DNA of 32,449 nt from an uncultured Oscillospiraceae bacterium (GTDB taxonomy: Bacteria; Bacillota; Clostridia; Oscillospirales; Ruminococcaceae). The DNA is taken from the NCBI GenBank assembly GCA_947522735.1, contig CANNTZ010000024.1, positions 1 through 32,449 on the forward strand. Direction: 5' to 3'. Under the pieces are notes generated by a model. That model worked only from the letters and a program-made list of their open reading frames with translations, was not told where the DNA came from and made no database searches. Positions 15,496 through 22,526 of the stretch are shown here, in pieces (the stretch's first letter is position 1; each line of letters begins with the position of its first letter). The position numbers and the translations under genes are program-made.

Positions 15496-16542
15496 TCAGG
15501 AACGGCAGCAGGCGGGCGGGGTTTTCTGGGCGGACGTGGAAGCCAGGGGAATCATCTTGCCGTCCTTTTCGATAGTCTCGTCGATGAGCTGGCGGAGCGC
15601 CTCAAGCTGCTTTTGGCTGGTGATGGCTCCCACTATCGGCTCGCCGACGATGTTGCCGTTGCGGTCCACCACATAGGTGGTGGGATAGGCATATATGCCG
15701 TCAGTGAACTTTCCGGCCTCGCTGTCGGAGGCAAAGTAGATGTTGCGATAGGTTGCGCCCTTCTTCTCAAGGACAGCCTTTGCCTCGGAGATGTCAGTCT
15801 CGCCGCCGTCCATCGTAAAGACGTTGATGCCTATGAGCTCTCCGCCCTTTTGTGCAAGCTCCTTGTTCAGCGCGTCAAGCTCGGCAAGCTCGCCCACGCA
15901 GGGACCGCAGGTGGTGAACCAGAAGTTGACTACGGTGACGGAGTTTCCGGAAAACAGCTCGCTGTCAACCGCGTTGCCGTCAAGATCCTTGCCTGTAAAG
16001 GAGGGGAAGGGCTGCGAGGAGCCGTCCGGAGGCGCGACCATATCGCCCTCTCCGGGCATTTTCTCTCCAAGCTCCGGATACTTTTGCTCCAGCATGGCAA
16101 GCTCGTTCTCGATATCGCGTATCTTTTCAGCGCCCTCATTGAGCAGCTTCAGCTCGTCGGCGGAGAACTGATCCTTTGCCGCCTCGATGGTTTTGAGGAG
16201 GAAGTCGCCATAGTTGCCGCCGTCCTCGATCATCGCCTGGCCCTTGTCCGCCGACATGAACACCTTTTCCCAAAGGGCGGAGTTCTCGCTGAGAATGGCG
16301 TTTTCCTGGGCCATAAGCTCGTCGAACCTTGCGGCTGCCTCCTCGGCATTTTTCGGCTCGTTCTCCATCGTGGAGGACTCCTCGCTCATCTCGCCCGGCT
16401 TGCTCATTTCGCTCATGTCACCCGGCTTGCTCATCTCGCCCGGCTTATACTTGCCGTCGGATTTGCAGGCTGTCGCCGAGAGGCTCAGCGCGACCGCCAG
16501 CAGCAGTGCAAAAAAAGTGCGAATTATCTTGTTGTTTCTCAT
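15496..16542 (-). CDS. TlpA/ResA-like thiol-disulfide lipoprotein with methionine-rich linker
   Basis: A 348-residue exported protein. Residues 1-26 form a lipoprotein-like signal ending ATAC (C26). Then comes KPGEMS repeated as KPGEMSKPGDMSEMSKPGEM (residues 33-52), a methionine-rich linker. Residues about 65-165 are a helical, acidic domain without an obvious family. Residues about 178-330 are an AhpC/TSA-type redoxin with the active site TTCGPC (C212, C215), followed by YPTTYVVDRNG with the cis-proline. The tail ends PPACCRS, with two extra cysteines. Such proteins pass electrons to exported thiol enzymes; here MsrAB is the likely client. The ribosome site is AAGGAAA. Confidence 0.88.
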   Translation of the reverse strand: MRNNKIIRTFFALLLAVALSLSATACKSDGKYKPGEMSKPGDMSEMSKPGEMSEESSTMENEPKNAEEAAARFDELMAQENAILSENSALWEKVFMSADKGQAMIEDGGNYGDFLLKTIEAAKDQFSADELKLLNEGAEKIRDIENELAMLEQKYPELGEKMPGEGDMVAPPDGSSQPFPSFTGKDLDGNAVDSELFSGNSVTVVNFWFTTCGPCVGELAELDALNKELAQKGGELIGINVFTMDGGETDISEAKAVLEKKGATYRNIYFASDSEAGKFTDGIYAYPTTYVVDRNGNIVGEPIVGAITSQKQLEALRQLIDETIEKDGKMIPLASTSAQKTPPACCRS

Positions 16543-16559
16543 TTGTTCATTTCCTTTCC

Positions 16560-16766
16560 TTATTTGCAGTTATCACTGAATATTTCATCTCCGGCGCTTT
16601 TGCAGTCGCCGTCAATGCACATACATTTTTCGGTGCACATGCCGTACTTTATGCACATGCACCCGCTGTTGGAGCAGGGGCCGTCCTTGGCGCAGGAGGC
16701 GGTTTTGCCAAAGGCTACGTCCTTTATACCGCCGACGTCATTTTTCTCCGTGCCGCCTCCGCGCAT
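16560..16766 (-). CDS. Small cysteine-rich protein
   Basis: A 68-residue frame whose second half holds nine cysteines: SCAKDGPC, GCMC, GMC, KCMC, GDC and NCK at the end. The CxC pairs resemble metallothionein-like or Fe-S-binding peptides. There is no signal peptide. The frame runs on from just after the stop of the polyferredoxin gene, and the ATG at 16766 lacks a clear ribosome site, so the start is uncertain. It ends 17 bases before the TlpA-like gene. Position in the operon and composition make it a plausible real gene, probably a metal-binding accessory; function unknown. Confidence 0.55.
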   Translation of the reverse strand: MRGGGTEKNDVGGIKDVAFGKTASCAKDGPCSNSGCMCIKYGMCTEKCMCIDGDCKSAGDEIFSDNCK

Positions 16767-16835
16767 ATTGGGAGAGCGGGCGCACAGGCCGAGAGCAGGC
16801 GGCAGGGAAAGGCCGCGTGAAAAGCCGCTTTGTCC

Positions 16836-17762
16836 TCATGCGTTTTCCTCATCTGGCCCGGTTATTGGTTTTGGGGGTTTGTTTTTGCAGCCTCCAAAGC
16901 CGTAGCGGAACCGCACGGCTCCGGTGGGACAGGCGTTTATGCACATCCCGCAGCGGATACATTCGGAGTGATCTGGGGTTTTGGTGACATCCACGTCCAT
17001 TTTGCATACTCTGGCGCATTTTCCGCAGGAGACGCATTTGCTCTTGTCCACCTTGAGCTGGAACAGGGACACCCGGTTGAGCAGCGCGTAAAAGGCGCCG
17101 AGCGGACATAGCCACTTGCAGAACGGGCGGTAGAACAGGATGCTGAGCACTATCACGGTCAGCAGCACGCCGAGCTTCCAGCCAAACAGCGGGCCGAGCG
17201 CCGAGCGTATGCCCTCGCTGACGACGGAGAGCGGTATGGCACCCTCGAGCACGCCCTGCGGACAGAGATATTTGCAGAAGAACGGGTCGCCAAGCCCAAC
17301 GTCGTTAACCGCCAGCGCGGGCAGCAGGACGACCATGATCAGCAGGACGGCGTATTTCAGATAGCGCAGCGGACGAAGCTTTTTGGTGGAGAGCTTTTTG
17401 CCGGGGATTCTGTGAAGCAGATCCTGAAGCCAGCCAAAGGGACAGAGGAAGCCGCATATGAACCGCCCCAGCAGCACGCCGAGCAATATCAGAAAGCCGG
17501 TGATATAATAGGAGAAGCGAAACTTCGAGGAGCCTACGACCGCCTGAAACGCGCCGATGGGACAGGCGCCGGACGCGGCGGGGCAGGAATAGCAGTTAAG
17601 CCCCGGCACGCAGACGGTTTTTACGTCTCCGCGATAGAGCTCGCCCTTTAAGAAGTTGGGCAGGTGCAGATTGGTCAGCAGGGCGGCGCCTGCCTGTAGC
17701 CAGCCACGACGGCGGGAGAGGAACCGTGATACGCCCGCGTTTTTCTTATCCAATGCCGACAC
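16836..17762 (-). CDS. NapH-like polyferredoxin membrane protein
   Basis: A 308-residue 4Fe-4S membrane protein. Residues about 58-72 carry CYSCPAASGACPIGA; four or five membrane segments follow, with CGFLCPFGW, CKYLCPQGV and CKWLCPLGA loops typical of the NapH/NosR/RnfB-type CxxxCP group. The C-terminal 4Fe-4S ferredoxin pair is CVSCGKCARVC and CIRCGMCINAC. It would move electrons across or along the membrane. The GTG at 17762 overlaps the CD1871A-like gene by 17 bases; an in-frame TTG at 17753 is better placed after GGAG and may be the real start. The partner peptide and TlpA-like protein beside it suggest it feeds exported thiol proteins; this is inferred. Confidence 0.88.
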   Translation of the reverse strand: MSALDKKNAGVSRFLSRRRGWLQAGAALLTNLHLPNFLKGELYRGDVKTVCVPGLNCYSCPAASGACPIGAFQAVVGSSKFRFSYYITGFLILLGVLLGRFICGFLCPFGWLQDLLHRIPGKKLSTKKLRPLRYLKYAVLLIMVVLLPALAVNDVGLGDPFFCKYLCPQGVLEGAIPLSVVSEGIRSALGPLFGWKLGVLLTVIVLSILFYRPFCKWLCPLGAFYALLNRVSLFQLKVDKSKCVSCGKCARVCKMDVDVTKTPDHSECIRCGMCINACPTGAVRFRYGFGGCKNKPPKPITGPDEENA

Positions 17763-17892
17763 ACTCCAAACACAGCCGGATTGCCTTGCTCAGCACCGTG
17801 TCCGCCTCGCCGCGCATTACCCCGAAGCACAGCATCGCCAGACCGGCAGCCAGCAAAGCGGCTTGGAGCACAGTCTTCTTTACGTTGCTCAA
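17746..17892 (-). CDS. CD1871A-like CxxC membrane peptide
   Basis: A 48-residue protein starting at TTG (17892) nine bases after AAAGGA and ending CLECVGIG before TAA. It reads M-S-N-V-K-K, then one membrane helix (residues about 8-26), MRGEADTVLSKAIRL and a CxxC. This closely matches what I know of the CD1871A family of Clostridia, small CxxC-motif proteins always next to a 4Fe-4S membrane protein. It is first in the redox operon and overlaps the start of the polyferredoxin gene, so translation is coupled. The CxxC at the membrane edge may relay electrons between the polyferredoxin and a thiol protein; this is not shown. Confidence 0.85.
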   Translation of the reverse strand: MSNVKKTVLQAALLAAGLAMLCFGVMRGEADTVLSKAIRLCLECVGIG

Positions 17893-17948
17893 TTCCGATC
17901 ATCCTTTCGCTCTTGCTGCTTTTATAATACCGCATTGCGGTTAAAATC

Positions 17949-17963
17949 TCCGTTAAGAACGGA
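17949..17963. promoter_or_regulatory. Candidate response-regulator site between divergent operons
   Basis: TCCGTT, AAG, AACGGA is a perfect inverted repeat. It spans about -32 to -46 relative to a minus-strand -10 box (TATTAT, 17924-17929) that lacks a good -35 box, and about -42 to -56 relative to the plus-strand -10 box. Both are activator positions, so the adjacent OmpR-type regulator could turn on both operons. GTTAA repeats at 17940 and 17952 may also contribute. Confidence 0.5.
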
Positions 17964-17989
17964 AACTTAACAAAAACCTTATATTTTTC

Positions 17990-17998
17990 TGGTATAAT
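17990..17998 (+). promoter_or_regulatory. Extended -10 promoter of the two-component operon
   Basis: TGGTATAAT (17990-17998) is a perfect extended -10 element. There is no consensus -35 box at the right distance, in line with an activated promoter. Confidence 0.65.
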
Positions 17999-18030
17999 AA
18001 AGGTGAAACAGAGAGAAAGGGGGGCGCCTT

Positions 18031-18708
18031 ATGCGCCTTTTGGTAATAGAGGACGAGCGCGCGCTGTGTGAGACCATAGTCAGGAGCCTGCGGAGGCTTG
18101 CCTACAGCGTGGACTACTGCTATGACGGGGAGCGTGCGCTGGAGCTGCTCGAAACGGAGCGCTACGACCTTGTGCTGCTGGATCTGAACCTGCCACGGCA
18201 GGACGGAATGACGGTGCTGCGGACGCTGCGCCAGACCGACCGTGAGACCCGCGTGCTGATACTGTCGGCGCGCAGCGAGATAGCGGACAAGGTGGACGGG
18301 CTGGACGCGGGAGCGAACGATTACCTGTCAAAGCCGTTTCATCTGGCGGAGCTGGAGGCGCGCATACGCAGCCTGACGCGGCGGCAGTTCATCCAGAAGG
18401 ATCTCCGCCTTGCCTGCGGGGAGCTTGAGTTCGACACGAAGGCGCGAACAGCGAGCGCACGCGGACAGACGCTCGCGCTCACGCGCAAGGAGACGGGGAT
18501 ATTGGAATATCTGCTGCTGCATCAGGGGAGGCCGGTGAGCCAGGAGGAGCTGATGGAGCACGTTTGGGACAACAGCGTGGACAGCTTCAGCAATTCCATC
18601 CGCGTGCACATTTCCGCGCTGCGAAAAAAGCTGCGAGCCGCTCTGGGCTATGACCCGATACATAACCGCATCGGCGAGGGATATCTGATGGGAGGCCCGG
18701 AGACATGA
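18031..18708 (+). CDS. OmpR/PhoB-family response regulator
   Basis: A 225-residue regulator. The receiver domain (1-120) has the acidic pair E8-D9, the phosphoacceptor D51 in LVLLDLNLP, and the conserved lysine in LSKPFHLAE. The winged-helix DNA-binding domain covers about 128-222 (LTRKETGILEYLLLHQGRPV, then VDSFSNSIRVHISALRKKL). It overlaps the kinase gene by four bases. Being divergent from the thiol-redox operon, it is the most likely regulator of that operon. It follows a short leader with AAAGGGGGG. Confidence 0.95.
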   Translation: MRLLVIEDERALCETIVRSLRRLAYSVDYCYDGERALELLETERYDLVLLDLNLPRQDGMTVLRTLRQTDRETRVLILSARSEIADKVDGLDAGANDYLSKPFHLAELEARIRSLTRRQFIQKDLRLACGELEFDTKARTASARGQTLALTRKETGILEYLLLHQGRPVSQEELMEHVWDNSVDSFSNSIRVHISALRKKLRAALGYDPIHNRIGEGYLMGGPET

Positions 18709-19889
18709 GAAAAATTTCGCTGCAATGGCGCATAACGCTCATGACGGTGCTGCTGATTGCCGTCGTCTGCGTCGCGATGAAGCTGCTGCTCTGCGATTCC
18801 GGGGTGCGGTATATGGACAATATCGGCAGCTTTGCGATGGAGCAGGGCGGGGAGCCGGCCTCCTTCGACCCGCAGCAGGCGGACAGCGAGCTTACCATCG
18901 TCGTCCACGAGGCGCAGGAGAGGTTTTGCATGACGAACTGGTACGTCGCGGCGGCGGTCACGCTGCTGAGCGGCGTGCTGGCGTATTTCGTCACGGGACG
19001 GGCGCTGAGACCGCTGCGCCGGTTTGCCACGCAGGTGGAGCGGGTGCGGCTGGACAACCTTGCGGACGTGCGCGTGGACGGCGAGGAGCTGCCGGAGTTC
19101 CGTCAGCTCAGCCAATCCTTCAACCTGATGCTGGAGCGGCTGAACCGGGCCTTTGAGGCGCAGCGGCAGTTTGCCGGGAACGCCGCGCACGAGCTGCGAA
19201 CGCCGCTTGCGCTGATGCAGGCGCAGCTTGAGCTGTTTTCGGCGGAGCACCCGGACGTGCGGCCGGAGACGGCGGAGTTTCTCGCACTGCTGCGGGAGCA
19301 GACGGAGCGGCTGACGCTGCTGTCAAAGGCGCTGCTTGAGATGAACGACCTGCAATCGGTGCCGCGCACGGACAATATCCAGATGGGGCCGATGATAGAG
19401 GAGCTTTTCACCGACATGGAGCCGCTTGCGGAGCGCCGCGGGATAACGCTGGAGCACGACGGCGGCGACATCTCGATAACGGGAAGCGATATGCTGATAT
19501 ACCGGATGCTCTTCAACCTGACGGAGAACGCCATCAAATACAACCGGCCCGGCGGGCGGGTGAGCGTCTCGGTGACGCAGCGTGAGCGGGAGGTGGAAAT
19601 ACTGATAGAGGACACCGGCTACGGGATACCGGAGGAATATCGGCGCAGCGTGTTTCAGCCGTTTTTCCGGGTGGACAGATCCCGCAGCAGGGAATTTGGC
19701 GGAGTGGGACTTGGCTTGTCGCTGGTGTGGGAGATAGCCGACCTGCACGGCGGCTCCGTGCGGGTGCGGGAAAGCTCGGAGAGCGGCACGGTGATAGCCG
19801 TGGCGCTGCCGTCGCAGTCATATTTTCCCGAGAGCCGCATACAATATAGCTGCGCAAGCGCAAGCAAAAGAGGGAAAGGAGACGGATGA
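18705..19889 (+). CDS. Sensor histidine kinase
   Basis: A 394-residue membrane kinase. Membrane segments lie at about 11-29 and 80-97 and frame a short outer loop of some 50 residues with C30 at its edge and C75. A HAMP-like linker follows (VTGRALRPLRRFATQVERV). The phosphoacceptor is H162 in NAAHELRTPLA. The catalytic ATPase domain has N in FNLTENAIKYN, the G1 box EDTGYGIP and FGGVGLGLSLV. The small outer loop with a cysteine pair would suit sensing of redox or envelope stress. It is translationally coupled to the regulator before it and to the small protein after it. Confidence 0.94.
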   Translation: MRKISLQWRITLMTVLLIAVVCVAMKLLLCDSGVRYMDNIGSFAMEQGGEPASFDPQQADSELTIVVHEAQERFCMTNWYVAAAVTLLSGVLAYFVTGRALRPLRRFATQVERVRLDNLADVRVDGEELPEFRQLSQSFNLMLERLNRAFEAQRQFAGNAAHELRTPLALMQAQLELFSAEHPDVRPETAEFLALLREQTERLTLLSKALLEMNDLQSVPRTDNIQMGPMIEELFTDMEPLAERRGITLEHDGGDISITGSDMLIYRMLFNLTENAIKYNRPGGRVSVSVTQREREVEILIEDTGYGIPEEYRRSVFQPFFRVDRSRSREFGGVGLGLSLVWEIADLHGGSVRVRESSESGTVIAVALPSQSYFPESRIQYSCASASKRGKGDG

Positions 19890-20080
19890 GGATGCAGCAA
19901 AAGGGACATGCGATAAAATCTGTGACGGAGAGGTTCTGCCCGCAGGCGGGGAGAAACATCGTGCTTGAGGTGGCCATCGGACGGGACGGCGAGCGGCTTG
20001 AGAACTGTCTTGCGCGGCGGGAGAGCTGCGAGGCGGAGGGCTGCGTGCTGCGCCCGCCGCAGCGGCAGGACGGACGCTGA
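19886..20080 (+). CDS. Small conserved cysteine protein
   Basis: A 64-residue soluble protein starting in the ATGA overlap with the kinase stop, with AAAGGAG upstream. Cysteines lie in ERFCPQAGRNIVLEV, ENCLARRESCEAEGC, a pattern that resembles small zinc-binding proteins I have seen in Clostridia. There is no membrane segment. Its tight link to a kinase and regulator next to a thiol-redox operon suggests an accessory of that system. No function is known to me. Confidence 0.75.
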   Translation: MRMQQKGHAIKSVTERFCPQAGRNIVLEVAIGRDGERLENCLARRESCEAEGCVLRPPQRQDGR

Positions 20081-20090
20081 ACGGCAGGGA

Positions 20091-20147
20091 GGGTCGCGGA
20101 GCGGTAACAGTCGGATAACCGCTCTGTGACCCGATTTTTATTTTTTG
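20091..20147 (+). terminator. Strong terminator of the two-component operon
   Basis: A 15-base-pair stem joins 20091-20105 and 20118-20132 with two G-U pairs, followed by ATTTTTATTTTTT. Confidence 0.9.
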
Positions 20148-20179
20148 TAATCAGATTGTAATTTTTTTCGAAAAACCTA

Positions 20180-20208
20180 TTGACAAACGGAAAAACGTCC
20201 TGTATAAT
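20180..20208 (+). promoter_or_regulatory. Upstream consensus promoter of the surface-protein gene
   Basis: TTGACA (20180-20185), 17 bases, TATAAT (20203-20208): a full match to the vegetative consensus. Confidence 0.9.
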
Positions 20209-20275
20209 AAAGGCACAGGACAAGGAAGCCTGCGGAAACGGTAACAAAAAATTACAACTTTTTTTCCAAAAGGGC

Positions 20276-20304
20276 TTGCAATTTCCTGTGGAATGGTATA
20301 TAAT
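20276..20304 (+). promoter_or_regulatory. Downstream promoter of the surface-protein gene
   Basis: TTGCAA (20276-20281), 17 bases, TATAAT (20299-20304), with TGG nearby. The two tandem promoters point to high expression. A leader of about 60 bases ends with CAGGAGGAAA before the ATG at 20372. Confidence 0.8.
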
Positions 20305-20371
20305 ACACTCAGAACATGACTGTGTGGAGAGCGCAGTCGGTTCGCAAAATTAATCAGGAGGAAATTTAACC

Positions 20372-21640
20372 ATGAAAAAACTTCTTGCTCTTGTTCTTGC
20401 AGTAGTTCTTTCTCTCGGCCTTGCTACTGTAGCTTTCGCTGCTGATTACAACGCTGGCGGAATGTCTACCGACGCTAATTCCAGCTATCACAACACTCTT
20501 GATCCCACCATCGGCAAAAACGACACCATTAAGCTGTGGGCTTGCTTCGACGGCGAGACCCAGACTGCTGAGTTTAGACTCATGAACGAGGCTGGCGACG
20601 TTGTTGCCCTGCATGCTGATGGCAAGCCCATCAACTTCAATGGCATCGACCTCACCAAGAACTTCGGCTACAAGATCACCGATAACGCTCAGTTTGTAAA
20701 AGAGCTCAAGATCACCCCGGAGTACTATTCCCCGGACGCTGAGACCACTTGGGTTATCGGCTTCAAGATCAGCATCACCCCGATCGACTATGTTATCGCT
20801 GAGAACAAGACCGTTAAGGGCTACTTCTATGCTTGGGATAACAATGCTCTGTCCACCAACTACATCTGGGCCTGCAACTTCGAGATCGAGCTGCGCAACC
20901 ACTACATCGATGTTGATGTTCACGATGCGAAGGGCAACTATCTCCAGAACAACGGCTCCACCTATGGCTACACCCCGAACCACAACGACATCAACAACTG
21001 CTACGCGATGGGCAAGGATCTGATCCTCTATCGTCACTACACCAGTGGCAACACCTCCACCCAGCCGTCCTATGTTGTTTACACCGAGCAGTTCGCTACC
21101 GCGAACACCAAGGCTCCCTTCACCTTCACCTATTCTGGCCTTGTCAGCGTAACCTTCGACGAGATCAGAAACCAGGCTGGCCTTAACTTCAAGTATATGG
21201 AAGGCGCTGAGGCTTTCGACGCTGAGTTCCGTTACAACAACCCGAACGTCAAGGCTTACACCTTCAAGTTCCTCTCCAAGCAGACCATCGCCAACAAGGC
21301 TACCGTAGTTCTCAACAAGGCTGTTGTTAAGTCCGCTCTCGGCTACACCAACGAGAAGGAGCAGCCGGTTGTCCTCTACTACAGCGCTGACGAAGGCAAG
21401 ACCTGGACCAAGGTCAACAAGGAAGCCGCCGACCTGACCAAGGGCGACGTCGTTTACACCATCGAGGCTGGCAACGTTCTTGGTTGGTACCGCGTTGCTA
21501 ACGCCGAGGTTGGCAAGACCGACGGTGGCAAGACCAACGTTGGCACCGGCGCATCCGATATGGTTAGCGTATGCGTGGCTCTCGCTGTTGTCTCCCTCGT
21601 CGCTGCTGGCGCTGTTTGCGTAAAGAAAGTTTCCAAATAA
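20372..21640 (+). CDS. Secreted, membrane- or wall-anchored surface protein
   Basis: A 422-residue protein. Residues 1-23 are a Sec signal peptide ending AFA-A. The body is rich in N, T, Y and beta-strand pattern, without a known domain; it may be an adhesin or surface-layer-type protein. The C-terminus is NVGTGASD, a hydrophobic stretch of about 20 residues and KKVSK: a membrane anchor, with NVGTG resembling a sortase motif. Base and codon use differ from the neighbours: U-ending codons such as GCT and GTT are frequent and the third position is less GC-rich, as in highly expressed genes. It has two strong promoters and its own terminator, so it is monocistronic. No sortase gene is seen in the window. 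Confidence 0.8.
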   Translation: MKKLLALVLAVVLSLGLATVAFAADYNAGGMSTDANSSYHNTLDPTIGKNDTIKLWACFDGETQTAEFRLMNEAGDVVALHADGKPINFNGIDLTKNFGYKITDNAQFVKELKITPEYYSPDAETTWVIGFKISITPIDYVIAENKTVKGYFYAWDNNALSTNYIWACNFEIELRNHYIDVDVHDAKGNYLQNNGSTYGYTPNHNDINNCYAMGKDLILYRHYTSGNTSTQPSYVVYTEQFATANTKAPFTFTYSGLVSVTFDEIRNQAGLNFKYMEGAEAFDAEFRYNNPNVKAYTFKFLSKQTIANKATVVLNKAVVKSALGYTNEKEQPVVLYYSADEGKTWTKVNKEAADLTKGDVVYTIEAGNVLGWYRVANAEVGKTDGGKTNVGTGASDMVSVCVALAVVSLVAAGAVCVKKVSK

Positions 21641-21684
21641 TTAATTTGCGAATCTTATCTCAAGGCAAATAACAACGGTTGACT

Positions 21685-21718
21685 AAAAGCCCGTCCGCCT
21701 CTCCCGGACGGGCTTTTT
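21685..21718 (+). terminator. Strong terminator of the surface-protein gene
   Basis: A perfect 13-base stem (21685-21697 with 21705-21717), GC-rich, followed by T's. Confidence 0.95.
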
Positions 21719-21748
21719 CCTTTTGTTTGCAATTAGCCTTTTAGTAGA

Positions 21749-21777
21749 TTGCTTTTTGCGGTAAAATGTGGTATACT
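21749..21777 (+). promoter_or_regulatory. Promoter of the LiaF-like/topoisomerase operon
   Basis: TTGCTT (21749-21754), 17 bases, TATACT (21772-21777), with an extended TGG. Confidence 0.8.
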
Positions 21778-21809
21778 GTTTACAGCAAAACAAAAAGGAG
21801 AGATTACGA

Positions 21810-22514
21810 ATGAATAACACGCGAACCACCCTGAGCAGAATATTTATCGGACTCGTCGTTGTCGCCATCGGCATAGGCTATCTCGGAAACGCGCTGTGGA
21901 ATTGGGATTTCCGCATCTTCTTCGACGGCTGGTGGACGCTGTTCCTCATCGTCCCTGCAATATACAGCCTCATCAAGTGGAGGATAAACCTGTTCAGCAT
22001 CCTGCTGCTCATCACCGGCGTAGCACTGCTGCTCAACGCACAGGGGCTGCTCGCGGCGGGCTTCTGGGCCGTGTTCCTCCCGGCGCTCGTCATCGTCTTT
22101 GGCCTCTACATCATCTTCGGCAGGCTCATCAACCGCAAGGTCAAGAGCTTCGACTCGATAGTGCGCAACAAGCGCCTTGGCGGCGACACCAGCAGTTGTC
22201 CGGAATATACCGCCGTCTTTGGCGAGAGCCACGTCAAAAACGTCAGCTCCTCGCTGCTCGGCGGCGAGGCGACCGCCATCTTCGGCAGCGTCACCCTTGA
22301 TCTGCGCGAGGCGAAGATAAACCAGAACATCATCTTTGACGCCAACGCCGTCTTTGGCGGGGTGGAGATCTTTGCGCCGGACGACGTGAAGGTGGAGTTG
22401 ACCGGACTTCCCATCTTTGGCGGCTTCTCCGACAAGAGCCTGCGCGGCGCAAGGAGCGGAAATATACTGAAGATAAACTGCTTCGCGGCGTTCGGCGGCA
22501 TCACCATCAAATAA
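21810..22514 (+). CDS. LiaF/DUF5668-like membrane protein
   Basis: A 234-residue protein. Four short membrane segments lie in the first 115 residues (IGLVVVAIGIGYLG, WTLFLIVPAIYSLI, FSILLLITGVALLLN, AVFLPALVIVFGLYIIFG). The C-terminal domain is a repeated-strand module with AVFGES, AIFGSV, AVFGGV, PIFGGF and AAFGGI at regular spacing, as in the LiaF C-terminal family that responds to cell-wall antibiotics. The start is the ATG at 21810 after AAAGGAGA; the frame is open further upstream but into the promoter. There is no liaRS here. It is followed by a topoisomerase B subunit, 12 bases on, an unusual partner. Confidence 0.85.
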   Translation: MNNTRTTLSRIFIGLVVVAIGIGYLGNALWNWDFRIFFDGWWTLFLIVPAIYSLIKWRINLFSILLLITGVALLLNAQGLLAAGFWAVFLPALVIVFGLYIIFGRLINRKVKSFDSIVRNKRLGGDTSSCPEYTAVFGESHVKNVSSSLLGGEATAIFGSVTLDLREAKINQNIIFDANAVFGGVEIFAPDDVKVELTGLPIFGGFSDKSLRGARSGNILKINCFAAFGGITIK

Positions 22515-22526
22515 GGAGCGTCCCCC

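Noticed and set aside
15613..16905. Plus-strand open frame opposite the TlpA-like lipoprotein
   Set aside because: It is antisense to the CGPC redoxin domain and the methionine linker and has no recognisable domain.
21683..21874. Minus-strand 63-codon frame at the surface-protein terminator
   Set aside because: It overlaps the terminator hairpin and the promoter and start of the LiaF-like gene.
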